From contig NZ_NHPP01000001.1 in assembly GCF_002838835.1 (NCBI RefSeq), forward strand, positions 62,001 through 126,000: a DNA stretch of 64,000 bases. The letters run 5' to 3'. The notes under the pieces are model-generated. The model was not told where the DNA came from, did no database searches, and was given only the letters and a program-made list of their open reading frames with translations. Position 1 is the first letter of the stretch, and every line of letters starts with the position of its first letter. The stretch is from Siphonobacter sp. SORGH_AS_0500 (lineage in GTDB: Bacteria > Bacteroidota > Bacteroidia > Cytophagales > Spirosomataceae). The translations under genes were made by a program, and so were the position numbers. Below are positions 18,448 to 27,260 of this stretch, in pieces.

Positions 18448-19545
18448 ATGTCTTATTCCCACTATTTATGTACCGCCGTTTTCTTTCTAGCCACTTACCT
18501 CGCTACAACGCCCGTCCAGGCTCAGGAACGGGGTGTTTTTAAGAATACCCCCACCATCAAAAGTAAGATTCCTCCCAAGCCGGTAACGAAAAAATCGACG
18601 CTGGAAGAAGATCCCGTATTACTCTTACGGTCCTACGAGCAATTTGAGCCGTTGAAGTTACCTAATCCGTTCGTACGCAGTGCAGTTGATACCATGCATG
18701 CGTCTCAGCTGGAAACGGATCAGTTTATTGTAGAAACTTTTCAGGAAATTCGTCCTTATAATTCTGACACCTGGGCAAAAGTAAGTGAGCACTTTAGAGT
18801 GTGGGACGAGCACCATGTAAATCCCTATGGCTACGACATACGGAACTTTGACGAGTCAATTAACATTCAACTCTATGACACCACTCGTCAGCAGTATTGG
18901 TCGGCACCGCTTGAGAAGGGACAACCTACGTCGATTTTCGGCTGGCGGAAAATTCGCTGGCACAAAGGCGTGGATTTGAATCTAAATACAGGCGATCAGG
19001 TTCGGGCCGCTTTTGATGGCCAGGTTCGGGTGGTAAGCTTCGAAGGCCGGGGATTTGGTCGTTACATCGTCGTCCGGCATTACAATGGGCTGGAAACGGT
19101 TTATGGGCATTTATCCAAACAATTGGTGAAGCCCAAACAGCAGGTAAAAGCGGGCGAACTGATTGGGTTAGGTGGAAGCACGGGTCGAAGTAGTGGGCCA
19201 CACCTTCATTTCGAGTTGCGGTACGAAGGTCATCCCTTTAACCCACTGGAGATTTTTGCCTTTCCTGAGAATGTGATACGCTTTAGCCAGTACATCCTCA
19301 CGCCTAAAGTATTTGCTTACGTGACCGGGCGTAAGTTTGAAGAAACCAAGAACGAGCCGGAAGGAGATGCTGACGAAGCGGAAGAAGAAGTAGAATACCG
19401 GGAAACCGATTGGTATACCGTACGGAAAGGGGATACTCTGGATGAAATATCACGTCGTTCGGGTATATCCATTGGCCGGATTAAAGAGTTAAATGGATTA
19501 CGCACAAGCCGATTACAAATTGGACAAAAATTACGCATACGCTAA
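18448..19545 (+). CDS. M23 metallopeptidase with LysM, copy B
   Basis: Protein of 365 residues, a tandem paralogue of copy A: signal peptide (FLATYLATTPVQAQ), linker, M23 domain (about 145-260; HKGVDLNLNTGDQV and HLHFELR zinc motifs) and C-terminal LysM (WYTVRKGDTLDEISRRSGISIGRIKELNG). An acidic insertion (GDADEAEEEVEYRE) precedes the LysM and is absent from copy A. Its stop overlaps the bshB1 start by one base (TAATG), so translation of the two is coupled. Confidence 0.88.
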   Translation: MSYSHYLCTAVFFLATYLATTPVQAQERGVFKNTPTIKSKIPPKPVTKKSTLEEDPVLLLRSYEQFEPLKLPNPFVRSAVDTMHASQLETDQFIVETFQEIRPYNSDTWAKVSEHFRVWDEHHVNPYGYDIRNFDESINIQLYDTTRQQYWSAPLEKGQPTSIFGWRKIRWHKGVDLNLNTGDQVRAAFDGQVRVVSFEGRGFGRYIVVRHYNGLETVYGHLSKQLVKPKQQVKAGELIGLGGSTGRSSGPHLHFELRYEGHPFNPLEIFAFPENVIRFSQYILTPKVFAYVTGRKFEETKNEPEGDADEAEEEVEYRETDWYTVRKGDTLDEISRRSGISIGRIKELNGLRTSRLQIGQKLRIR

Positions 19546-20264
19546 TGAAATTAGACATACTGGTTCTGGCTGCTCATCCCGATGACGCGGAGATGTCCTG
19601 CGGAGGTACCATGGCTGCCGCAGTTGCTCAGGGGAAGAAAGTAGGAATTGTAGATTTTACCCGTGGAGAATTAGGAACCAGAGGAACGCCGGAGTTACGT
19701 CTTCAGGAAGCTGCCAACGCTGCCGAAATTCTGGGTCTCTCGGCTCGCGAAAACCTGGGCTTCCGGGATGGCTTTTTTGTAAACGATGAAGCCCATCAGT
19801 TGAAGGTCGTAGAAGTGATTCGTCGTTACCAGCCGGATTTATTAATTGCCAATGCCATTGATGATCGTCACCCGGACCACGGAAAAGGGGCTGCTCTGGC
19901 GGAATCGGCTAACTTCTTGAGTGGCCTCCGTCGCATCGAAACCTTCGAGCCAGATGGCACCCCGCAGTTACCCTGGCGACCCAAACAGGTGTTTCATTAC
20001 ATCCAGGATCGTTACATCAAGCCCGATGTGGTTGTTGACATTTCAGAGTTTTGGGAGAAAAAACTCGAAAGTGTGAAAGCCTATCGCAGTCAGTTCTACG
20101 ACCCCAAGAACACCGAACCGGCCTCGTATATTTCCAGTAAAGAGTTCTTCGATTTTCTGGTATCACGCTGGCGGGAAGCGGGCCATCAGATCGGTGCTGA
20201 ATTCGGAGAAGGATTCACCAATTATCGACAAATTGGAACGAAAGATCTCTTCGCATTACTGTAA
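19545..20264 (+). CDS. bshB1: Bacillithiol N-deacetylase BshB1
   Basis: Zinc enzyme that removes the acetyl group from N-acetylglucosaminyl-malate, the second step of bacillithiol synthesis. Protein of 239 residues with the LmbE-like motifs AHPDD (10-14) and HPDH (109-112), the FTRGELGTRGTPELRLQEA segment, FRDGFF, and the C-terminal GEGFTNYRQIG typical of BshB1 rather than other LmbE proteins. The start codon overlaps the stop of the upstream M23 gene by one base. bshA and bshC are not in the window. Confidence 0.93.
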   Translation: MKLDILVLAAHPDDAEMSCGGTMAAAVAQGKKVGIVDFTRGELGTRGTPELRLQEAANAAEILGLSARENLGFRDGFFVNDEAHQLKVVEVIRRYQPDLLIANAIDDRHPDHGKGAALAESANFLSGLRRIETFEPDGTPQLPWRPKQVFHYIQDRYIKPDVVVDISEFWEKKLESVKAYRSQFYDPKNTEPASYISSKEFFDFLVSRWREAGHQIGAEFGEGFTNYRQIGTKDLFALL

Positions 20265-20266
20265 AT

Positions 20267-20310
20267 AAAAAGTCCTCATTTTCTATGATTCTGAAAATGA
20301 GGACTTTTTA
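20267..20310 (+). terminator. Terminator of bshB1
   Basis: Perfect 17-bp stem starting AAAAAGTCCTCATTTTC with a 9-base loop and a T5 tail. Confidence 0.9.
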
Positions 20311-20314
20311 TTTG

Positions 20315-20372
20315 AGTAAATACGTAAAACAGTAATTACTAGAATACGTAACTACTGTTTTGCGTATTTACT
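20315..20372. repeat. AT-rich palindrome, copy 3 (best preserved)
   Basis: Arms of 24 bases at 20315-20338 and 20349-20372 match at 22 of 24 positions, with a 10-base spacer. The arm begins AGTAAATACGTAAAACAGTA. It abuts the stop codon of the dioxygenase gene and the bshB1 terminator, filling the convergent gap. Confidence 0.8.
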
Positions 20373-21202
20373 TATCTTGAAAATACAACCGAAGTCATGG
20401 TTAAAGAGCCACCTACGGCCTTATCATTGAAAAACTGTACCTGATCTTTCTCGCTTTGTAAACCCAGGGTATACAGCAGCGGGTAATAATGATCGGGCGT
20501 TGGAATGGCGAGGGAAGCCGCTGGTCCCAGCTTCTCGTAATGAATGAGGTTCTGGTGTGTGTGCTCCAGAATGTTTTTCTTGAACGCCTCGTTCATGGAC
20601 AGTGTCCAGTCATACCCATATTCGGGTTTATGCATGTGTTCCCAGGCAATCATCCGCAGGTTATGAACCATGTTGCCACTTCCCATAATTAATACCCCCT
20701 TTTTACGAAGAGCCGCCAGTTCTTTGGCTAAGGCATAATGATAGGATGCGGGTTTATTATAGTCAATGCTCAACTGTAAAACCGGAATATTCGCTTCGGG
20801 ATACATATGGCGAACCACCGTCCAGGAACCGTGATCCAGCCCCCAGTCGTGATCTAAACCAACGTCGGTACTGGTAATAAGCTGTCTGGTTTCTAACGCA
20901 ACGGACAAACTTCCTGGAACGGGATATTCAACTTCATGCAACTCCCGAGGAAAACCGCGAAAATCGTGGATGGTCTTGGGGTGATCCATGGCGGTTACGT
21001 GGGTACCCCGCGTAAGCCAGTGAGCCGACACGACCAGCACCGCAACGGGTTGAGGTAACTGTTTACCCAGTTCCCGCCAGGATTGGCTGAAGGTGTTATC
21101 TTCAATGCCGTTCATGGGCGAACCATGTCCCACAAACAGGACGGGCATTTCGTGCGTCTGTTTGTAGGTATCTGTTATTTTTTTTAGTGCCTGTAAATCC
21201 AT
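20372..21202 (-). CDS. ygiD: 4,5-DOPA extradiol dioxygenase-like protein (YgiD family)
   Basis: Protein of 276 residues of the class III extradiol dioxygenase LigB/DODA family. Metal-binding histidines are in FVGHGSP, VVSAHWLTRG and the DHGSWTVVRHMYP segment; the VLIMGSGNMVHNLR motif is also diagnostic. Plant DODA opens the ring of L-DOPA for betalain synthesis. The natural substrate of the bacterial YgiD group is not settled. Monocistronic. Start at 21202. Confidence 0.85.
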   Translation of the reverse strand: MDLQALKKITDTYKQTHEMPVLFVGHGSPMNGIEDNTFSQSWRELGKQLPQPVAVLVVSAHWLTRGTHVTAMDHPKTIHDFRGFPRELHEVEYPVPGSLSVALETRQLITSTDVGLDHDWGLDHGSWTVVRHMYPEANIPVLQLSIDYNKPASYHYALAKELAALRKKGVLIMGSGNMVHNLRMIAWEHMHKPEYGYDWTLSMNEAFKKNILEHTHQNLIHYEKLGPAASLAIPTPDHYYPLLYTLGLQSEKDQVQFFNDKAVGGSLTMTSVVFSR

Positions 21203-21381
21203 GTTAATAGATGATAAACGAAGGATGATCTTCTGATTTCACACTATTGAATTATGATGTTAATACATTATATGTACTAACATACAAAAATAATAATTAA
21301 TTCCTGTTAAGAATCATTAGTTTTGAAGATCATTCAGCCGGAAGCATTTAATGAGGTTACTGACGATTCAGTAACGAATCT

Positions 21382-22509
21382 ATGAAAATTGGAATTGAAG
21401 CTCAACGCATTTTTGATCCCCAAAGACACAGCTCTGATTACGTAGCCATTAACCTGATCCAAGCCTTGCAAAAGCTCGATCAGCGAAATGAATACTTTAT
21501 TTTTGCCCGTCCCGGCGAAGATCGGAGCAGTATGCAGGAAGCCTCCAATTTTCACGTCATCGAAATTCCGGGTTATAATTACCTTCACTGGGAACAGGTG
21601 CAGTTACCCCGGTACATGCGTCGCTTTAAAATTCACGTCTTGCACAGTACGGCTAATACGGCCCCGGTACGCCGTGAGGTGCCTCTGGTGCTAAATCTGC
21701 ACCACATTAACTTCATGGATACGCACGACCGGACAAAAGCGGAAACGCGGTATCAGCAATTGAGTAATCGATACCGTCGCTGGATTGTTCCCCGGGTGGT
21801 CGATCAAGCAGAGTTAGTGATTACCGTTTCCGAGGAAGAAAAACAGCGAATTCTGAATCGTTTTCCGAAAGTGCAGGCAAATCGGGTGCAGGTAGTGTAT
21901 AACGGTGTAAGCGAGGCGTATCATCAGGCCCATGAAGCGAATCAGGTTGCGGTACAGAAGCGTTATTCCCTGCCAGATCAGTACGTATTGCATTTCGGAA
22001 GCTCCGAGGCCCGAAAAAATACCCAGCGGGTAATTGAGGCTTTCGCCAGAGTAGCAGAGCGAGCGGATCAACTATGCCTGGTGATTACCAACGTTTCAAA
22101 TGCTTTTGTAGAAAATAGCCTGGCTCACATACATAAATCTGAATTGCGGAACCGTATTCGTATTCTGGAAACGTTGAAGCAGAGCGATTTACCCGGACTA
22201 TATCTGGGAGCAAAGGTTTTTATTTATCCTTCTACCCGGGAAAGTTTTATAAATCCGCTGCTGGAAGCCATGGCCGTGGGCGTACCCGTAATCACCTCTG
22301 ACTTACCCGTTATGCACGAAATTGCCGGGCAGTCCGTCACGTGTATTGAGCCAACGGATGTATCTCTATTAGCAGAATCGATTCTTACGCTTTATACGGA
22401 TCAGGCCCGGAGTAGCCGATTAGTGGAAGAAGCGAAACAGATTGCTCAGGATTTTACCTGGGAGCGAACCGCCCGACAAATGATTCAGATTTACGAATCC
22501 TTTAAATAG
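21382..22509 (+). CDS. GT4-type glycosyltransferase
   Basis: Protein of 375 residues with the GT-B fold. The N-terminal half begins MKIGIEAQRIF and contains LHWEQVQLPRYM and VPLVLNLHHINFMD; the C-terminal Glycos_transf_1 domain (about 190-360) shows YVLHFGSSEARKN and the EX7E motif ESFINPLLE followed by AMAVGVPVITSDLPVMHEIAG. The family transfers sugars from nucleotide donors retaining configuration. Acceptor unknown. No polysaccharide cluster surrounds it. Confidence 0.85.
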   Translation: MKIGIEAQRIFDPQRHSSDYVAINLIQALQKLDQRNEYFIFARPGEDRSSMQEASNFHVIEIPGYNYLHWEQVQLPRYMRRFKIHVLHSTANTAPVRREVPLVLNLHHINFMDTHDRTKAETRYQQLSNRYRRWIVPRVVDQAELVITVSEEEKQRILNRFPKVQANRVQVVYNGVSEAYHQAHEANQVAVQKRYSLPDQYVLHFGSSEARKNTQRVIEAFARVAERADQLCLVITNVSNAFVENSLAHIHKSELRNRIRILETLKQSDLPGLYLGAKVFIYPSTRESFINPLLEAMAVGVPVITSDLPVMHEIAGQSVTCIEPTDVSLLAESILTLYTDQARSSRLVEEAKQIAQDFTWERTARQMIQIYESFK

Positions 22510-22557
22510 AAGGTTTCAGGCTTGATTGACTATCTATAAATCACCCCTGAAACCTTC
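22509..22557. terminator. Hairpin between convergent genes
   Basis: Perfect 12-bp inverted repeat GAAGGTTTCAGG/CCTGAAACCTTC with a loop of about 25 bases in the gap between the glycosyltransferase and pdxH. No strong T-run, so termination is plausible but not certain. Confidence 0.45.
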
Positions 22558-22573
22558 AGCTCTTCTCAAATTA

Positions 22574-23236
22574 TTAAGGAGCTAATCGCTCAATTTGCCA
22601 TTGGTTATCCGTAAATGTGTACAACAGCCGATCGTGTAAACGGGAAGGGCGGCCCTGCCAGAACTCCATGCGTTGAGGAATGAGTCGATACCCACCCCAG
22701 TGAGCGGGTCGGGGGACAGGCTGATTCAAGAATTGCTCCTGAAAACGCTTTTCGTTTTCTTCCAGCGTTTCACGGTTCGTAATAACCTGACTTTGGGGGG
22801 ATGACCAAGCTCCAATCTGGCTGCTTCTGGGTCTGACGGCGAAGTAGGCGTCCGAGTCTTCCTCGGTAACTTTTTCCACTTTTCCTTCAATTCTAACCTG
22901 GCGTTCCAGTTCCACCCAGAAAAATGTCAGGGCTGCCTGTGGATGGTCGGCTAACTCATGGCCTTTTTTGCTTTCGTAGTTCGTATACCACACAAATCCC
23001 TGTTCGTCCACGGTTTTTAATAACACAATACGACCGGAAGGCTGGCCTGAGGCCGAGACCGTTGCCAGGTGCATGGCGTTGGGTTCGGGCACTTGAGAAG
23101 CGGTTGCTTCCTGAAACCAGATGCGAAACTGATCTATGGGGTTCGACAAGACCGAAGAGACATCCAGATTGCCTTTGGTATAGTTTTCCCGGAGAGCGGA
23201 TAAATCAAGCATAGGTGATGATGGCATGGCTTTCAT
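22574..23236 (-). CDS. pdxH: Pyridoxamine 5'-phosphate oxidase
   Basis: FMN enzyme that oxidises pyridoxine or pyridoxamine phosphate to pyridoxal phosphate. Protein of 220 residues. Diagnostic stretches: [90 protein letters not shown] and the C-terminal [20 protein letters not shown]. Start at 23236; the ATG at 23212 ([10 protein letters not shown]) is an alternative closer to the family beginning. Confidence 0.94.
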   Translation of the reverse strand: MKAMPSSPMLDLSALRENYTKGNLDVSSVLSNPIDQFRIWFQEATASQVPEPNAMHLATVSASGQPSGRIVLLKTVDEQGFVWYTNYESKKGHELADHPQAALTFFWVELERQVRIEGKVEKVTEEDSDAYFAVRPRSSQIGAWSSPQSQVITNRETLEENEKRFQEQFLNQPVPRPAHWGGYRLIPQRMEFWQGRPSRLHDRLLYTFTDNQWQIERLAP

Positions 23237-23365
23237 ACAAATTTAACATGGACAAAAGAAAGGACTAAGTCGTGATTACGAGCATGTTTTTCTAAATTTC
23301 ATCTAAAAAAGGGATTCAATTGCAGCGGAATCTACGAAGTGGTACAGTGCGTGCCGAATTTATTC

Positions 23366-23373
23366 TATTTTTG
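23366..23373 (+). promoter_or_regulatory. -7 box for DUF349 gene
   Basis: TATTTTTG, perfect TAnnTTTG, 33 bases before the start codon at 23406. Confidence 0.45.
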
Positions 23374-23405
23374 CCATTCCAATTCAATGGGTAAAGGATT
23401 TCAAA

Positions 23406-25517
23406 ATGATTGACGACAACCAACTGACCCCTGAAGAGCAATCGACGGATTCGACAGCAGGACAGAACGCACCGCAAGGGCTGCCTACACAGGAAACGAC
23501 ATCACACGCTGGCACTGAAGATCAACCAACGACACCGGCTGACTCAGCAGAGACTTCTGCTGAGGGAACTCCCGTGTCGGAAGAGGTAGCACCGGCACAA
23601 CCATCGGTGACGACCGAATGGGAATCCACGCCAGAAGTAGTCGCTGAGGCTGCACCTGAAGTGGCGGATCCTTCACTGCCCACTTCCGAATCTGATGAAT
23701 CAGTGGTTGATTCGTCGGCGGATGAAGTCGAGGCCAGTGACCACACGCACACTGATTATACGCAATGGTCGAAACAGGATCTGGTAACGTTACTGGAGAC
23801 CACGCTCATTGCTGTAAAAGAAGGAACTGCCGATCTGAAAGCTACCGACGCAATTCTGAAAGAAACCAAGCCCGTTTTCGAGCATATCAAAGCGGGTGAA
23901 CGTCAGGAAGCTCTGCAACGTTTTATTGAGGAAGGTGGCGATGAAGAAGGGTTTGCGTACAAAGCCGATGCACTGACTCAAAAATTCGACCAGTTATACG
24001 GTCAGATTCGCGGGGAACGCGTTCGTCATTTCCAACAGGCGGAGAAAGCCCGTGAAGATAACTTCACGAAAAAGACGGAATTGCTGAATAAACTTCGTGA
24101 GCTCGTAGAAAACGAAGAAAAAAGCGGAGCTGGCGAGAAAAGCTGGGATACGTTCAAGCAAATTCAGACTGACTGGAAATCAGCAGGCAATGTATCTTCG
24201 GCTCATAACAACACGCTTTGGCAGACGTATCACGCTCTGGTAGACCGTTATTTCAACAATCGGAATATTTATTTCGAATTGAAAGAGCTGGATCGCAAGC
24301 GGAATATGCAGGCTAAAATTGAACTGATCGAGCGAGTGGAGAAAACTGCGGCGGCGGTTCAGGCTGGAGAAGAAGTGAGCGGAAAAATGCTTGATGATGC
24401 CAACGAGTTGTTTGAAGAATTCAAACACATTGGCCCAGCTCCCAAAGAAGTAAACGAAGAACTCTGGCGGAGATTCAAAGCTACCCTGGACACGCTTTAC
24501 AGCAAAAAGCGGGAACAAAACGAAGCTTTGAAAACGCAGTCGGAGGAAATCTATAAATTAAAAGAAGACATTGCTTCACTGGTAGCCACATTCACGACCT
24601 TCCAGTCGAATTCCATTAATGAGTGGAACGATAAAACGAAGGCTATCCTGGCGATTCAGGATCAATGGAATGCGGTAAAAGGTCCCATGCCTCGTGATAA
24701 AGGTCGGGAAATGAGCCAGAAGTTCTGGGGAGACATTAAAACGTTCTTCCGTAACAAAGGTGAATTCTTCCGTCAGCTGGAAGCCAAGCGGGATGAGAAT
24801 CTCCGTCAGAAAACGGCCCTTTGCGAACAGGTGGAGGCTTTGCTGGAAAGCGGACAGGACTCGGCAGAGACCACGCAAACGGTTATCGAACTGCAACGCC
24901 GCTGGAAATCCATTGGTCACGTTCCCGAGAAAATGCGGGATAAGATCTTTGATCGTTTCAAGAAAGCCTGTGATGCCTTCTTTGAACGCAAGCGAGATAA
25001 AAACGCCGGTATCGAGAAAGAATTTGAAGCAAACCTGGCTCAGAAAAAAGCCCTTTGCGATCAGATTGAACAGGAGGCGAAGTCGGGAGATACCGATGTG
25101 GATCGACTGAACGCATTCAAAACCCAGTGGGCAGCCATCGGATTTGTGCCACGCAAAGAAATTCAGCCCATTCAGCAACGCTACATCAAGGCTATCAATA
25201 GCTACGTAGCAGCGATGGGTAAACTAAGTGCTCACGAAAAAGAGCAATTAGTGCTGGAAAGCGAGGTAGAATTAGTGAAGCAGGAACGCGGTCGTGGCGG
25301 TCAGGTAGATCTGCGTGGAAAGGAAAACGACATTCGTCGCAAGATTCGCACGCTGGAAGACGAAATTGCTCAAATGGAAAACAACCTGGCATTCTTCGCG
25401 AATTCTAAAAACGCGGAGAAAATCCGTCTTGACTTCGAAAAACGGATCGAACGTTCTCGTAAAGATCTGGAACAACTGCAACATCAGCTGCGTGTCGTTC
25501 GGGAAGCCGAAGATTAA
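23406..25517 (+). CDS. DUF349 repeat protein
   Basis: Cytosolic, highly charged protein of 703 residues. Residues 1-120 are acidic and low in complexity (Thr/Glu/Ser/Pro rich). The remainder is helical, with about five DUF349 repeats recognisable by their recurrent W-(K/N)-xxG-xVP/MP-(x)n-WxxF pattern (for example QTDWKSAGNVSSAHNNTLW, FKHIGPAPKEVNEELWRRF, QDQWNAVKGPMPRDKGREMSQKFW, QRRWKSIGHVPEKMRDKIF) and a C-terminal coiled coil (about 610-700; IRRKIRTLEDEIAQMENNLAFF). DUF349 is a three-helix repeat of unknown role. Such proteins are conserved single genes in Bacteroidota. Monocistronic. Confidence 0.85.
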   Translation: MIDDNQLTPEEQSTDSTAGQNAPQGLPTQETTSHAGTEDQPTTPADSAETSAEGTPVSEEVAPAQPSVTTEWESTPEVVAEAAPEVADPSLPTSESDESVVDSSADEVEASDHTHTDYTQWSKQDLVTLLETTLIAVKEGTADLKATDAILKETKPVFEHIKAGERQEALQRFIEEGGDEEGFAYKADALTQKFDQLYGQIRGERVRHFQQAEKAREDNFTKKTELLNKLRELVENEEKSGAGEKSWDTFKQIQTDWKSAGNVSSAHNNTLWQTYHALVDRYFNNRNIYFELKELDRKRNMQAKIELIERVEKTAAAVQAGEEVSGKMLDDANELFEEFKHIGPAPKEVNEELWRRFKATLDTLYSKKREQNEALKTQSEEIYKLKEDIASLVATFTTFQSNSINEWNDKTKAILAIQDQWNAVKGPMPRDKGREMSQKFWGDIKTFFRNKGEFFRQLEAKRDENLRQKTALCEQVEALLESGQDSAETTQTVIELQRRWKSIGHVPEKMRDKIFDRFKKACDAFFERKRDKNAGIEKEFEANLAQKKALCDQIEQEAKSGDTDVDRLNAFKTQWAAIGFVPRKEIQPIQQRYIKAINSYVAAMGKLSAHEKEQLVLESEVELVKQERGRGGQVDLRGKENDIRRKIRTLEDEIAQMENNLAFFANSKNAEKIRLDFEKRIERSRKDLEQLQHQLRVVREAED

Positions 25518-25542
25518 TAGAAGATTGACTTTCATTAGTAAC

Positions 25543-25576
25543 AAAAATACCCATCTTACTCAGATGGGTATTTTTG
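25543..25576 (+). terminator. Terminator of DUF349 gene
   Basis: Perfect 14-bp stem AAAAATACCCATCT with its complement, short loop, T5 end. Confidence 0.9.
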
Positions 25577-25637
25577 TTAAAATCCGTTTTGATAACCAGA
25601 TTATTAGAAAATATCTTCAAAAAAATAAAAGACGGTC

Positions 25638-25668
25638 TTGACAAAGGGTCGTAAAAATACTAGTTTTG
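25638..25668 (+). promoter_or_regulatory. Promoter of tRNA-Thr
   Basis: TTG at 25638-25640, exactly 20 bases, then TAGTTTTG at 25661-25668: an excellent Bacteroidota promoter about 40 bases upstream of the tRNA. Confidence 0.75.
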
Positions 25669-25709
25669 CGGAACGTTTGAGGGAAATGAAACACCCGCAA
25701 GCAACATAA

Positions 25710-25782
<73 letters not shown>

Positions 25783-25785
25783 CTT

Positions 25786-25820
25786 AAAAGCACTTAACTA
25801 CCTAGTTAAGTGCTTTTTTG
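25786..25820 (+). terminator. Terminator of tRNA-Thr
   Basis: Perfect 15-bp stem AAAAGCACTTAACTA with its complement and a T6 run directly after the tRNA. Confidence 0.9.
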
Positions 25821-25879
25821 TTTGGGGCATTTTTGCATAACTCCCCAGGAAAGGACATAAGATCGTAATCCATTCTTCT

Positions 25880-26488
25880 CTAGAAGGCATAGTTGAGGTT
25901 ACCGCCTATCATCACATTATCCAGGCCGTGGTTGGGTGGGAAAAGGCCTAAGTTAGACATATGCCTTAGTCCGGCTTTTATTTCCATTCCTAAGGCCCCT
26001 GCAATGGGGAAGTGAAAGCCGAAACGAAAGTTATTATTAAAGATAAAGCCATTGTTTTGTCGAACAGGGGCCCGATCAATGTAATGGGGTCCGCTACTGA
26101 TGGAAGCAAATAAAAACACGCGTTGATGGTCCTTACCAGGGTATACGCAAATCTTAAGTCCGGCGTTAATTCCTGCTTCCCAGCTCGAACGGTTTTCCTT
26201 GAACTTCCAGTCGTGAAAATCAGTTGTATTGTATTGAGGGATGACCAGAAAATGCAAAGAAACCTGCTCGTCTGAATTACGTGTGACCGCCCTTTCGAGT
26301 TCTACCTGATGTGTAGTAACTACGTAACTATAATCCTGGTTGACTTTGTAGCCGCTCTTGATGCTACGTTCTACCGTCAAGGCGACGGAATGATTAAAAA
26401 ATGTACGTGTGTCATTTTGGGCAAACGTATAATGTGAAACGGCGGTGACAAGCAACACCGAGGCAACCTTTCTGGCGGAAAGTTTCAT
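25880..26488 (-). CDS. Small outer-membrane beta-barrel protein
   Basis: Protein of 202 residues not assigned to a named family. It has a signal peptide (residues 1-24, ending HYTFAQ) followed by alternating polar/hydrophobic strands (VALTVERSIKSGYKVNQDYSYVV, EQVSLHFLVIPQY, SSWEAGINAGLKICVYPG, RVFLFASISSGPHYI, FRFGFHFPIAGALGMEIKAGLRHMSN) and an aromatic C-terminus (GGNLNYAF), all typical of an eight-stranded barrel. The GLRHMSN...NHGLDN segment resembles the His/Ser motif of PagL-like lipid A 3-O-deacylases (RxxHxSN), so a PagL-like enzyme is a real possibility. No neighbours help. Confidence 0.6.
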   Translation of the reverse strand: MKLSARKVASVLLVTAVSHYTFAQNDTRTFFNHSVALTVERSIKSGYKVNQDYSYVVTTHQVELERAVTRNSDEQVSLHFLVIPQYNTTDFHDWKFKENRSSWEAGINAGLKICVYPGKDHQRVFLFASISSGPHYIDRAPVRQNNGFIFNNNFRFGFHFPIAGALGMEIKAGLRHMSNLGLFPPNHGLDNVMIGGNLNYAF

Positions 26489-27108
26489 AAAAAAGTTTCT
26501 TCATTTGTAAACACGGAGACCGGTGCTAAAGAACAAGGTTTTATTTATCTTATCATCACCGAAGTGGATAAAATAGGATGCTGGGGACTATAAAAAGATC
26601 TTACCAAAAGTTCATAAATATTAGAGAAGATGCAAATCAGCGAAAAGATTATTTTTAAAGATTTATTTTATATCACTATTTAGATAACTATTTATACTAT
26701 ACGTTTATAATTTTGTAGCACTTCGTTCATGGTGATCGATTTTTTTAAGAATCACGTAGTGTTAAAATCTGATTATCTTTAGGCGTTTTGTTTGATAGGT
26801 GTGCCGTAATGAGAAATCGGCCTTCACACCGCTATCAAGTTTCTGAAAGGAGAAAAAGGTTACTAGCCCGAATCAGTTAACAGGAGGTTTTGGTAAATGA
26901 ACTCCCCAAAACAACCATGTGAGTTAAACCCTATAAAAATAAATTAGGTTTGAAGAAAAGAGCTGGATCGTATTTTTCAAATGCTCCAGCGTTCATGCGA
27001 TAACCAGAACTTTTCAGGCTCAAGTGTGGAGGTAGCTCAGTATAGAAAAGTAGCAGAGTTATTGAGCGGTTTAAACCAAACCGGGAACTATAGATTTAGT
27101 TTACTTGC
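26489..27108. other. Long AT-rich non-coding gap
   Basis: No reading frame with coding character on either strand. One 16-codon frame at 26897-26947 follows an AGGAGG, but it is too short to call. The AT-rich palindrome copy 4 occupies the right end. The gap serves the kinase gene on the right and the barrel gene on the left. Confidence 0.4.
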
Positions 27109-27239
27109 ATGAGTAATTACTTAAATGTTTAAATAGGGGTGGCTTTTCATTAAATACCTATTTACGTAAATAAGTAATGGAGTATAACGATTGCAGTTAT
27201 TCAGTAAATGAGTATTTAATTAAATAAGTATTTACGCTC
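27109..27239. repeat. AT-rich palindrome, copy 4
   Basis: Left arm GAGTAATTACTTAAATGTTTAAATA (27111-27135) corresponds to the complement of 27212-27237; an inner pair ATTAAATACCTATTTAC (27149-27165) corresponds to the complement of about 27203-27219. It ends about 20 bases before the kinase start codon. Confidence 0.6.
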
Positions 27240-27260
27240 GTTGAAATACGTTATAAAGCT

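Noticed and set aside
18291..18542. Plus-strand frame between the two M23 genes
   Set aside because: It covers the terminator hairpin and the signal-peptide region of copy B in another frame.
20372..21202. Dioxygenase as part of an aromatic degradation operon
   Set aside because: It stands alone between a terminator and a glycosyltransferase; no ring-hydroxylating or downstream genes are present.
26897..26947. 16-codon frame with an upstream AGGAGG
   Set aside because: Too short, and this lineage rarely uses Shine-Dalgarno sites; no conserved feature in the peptide.
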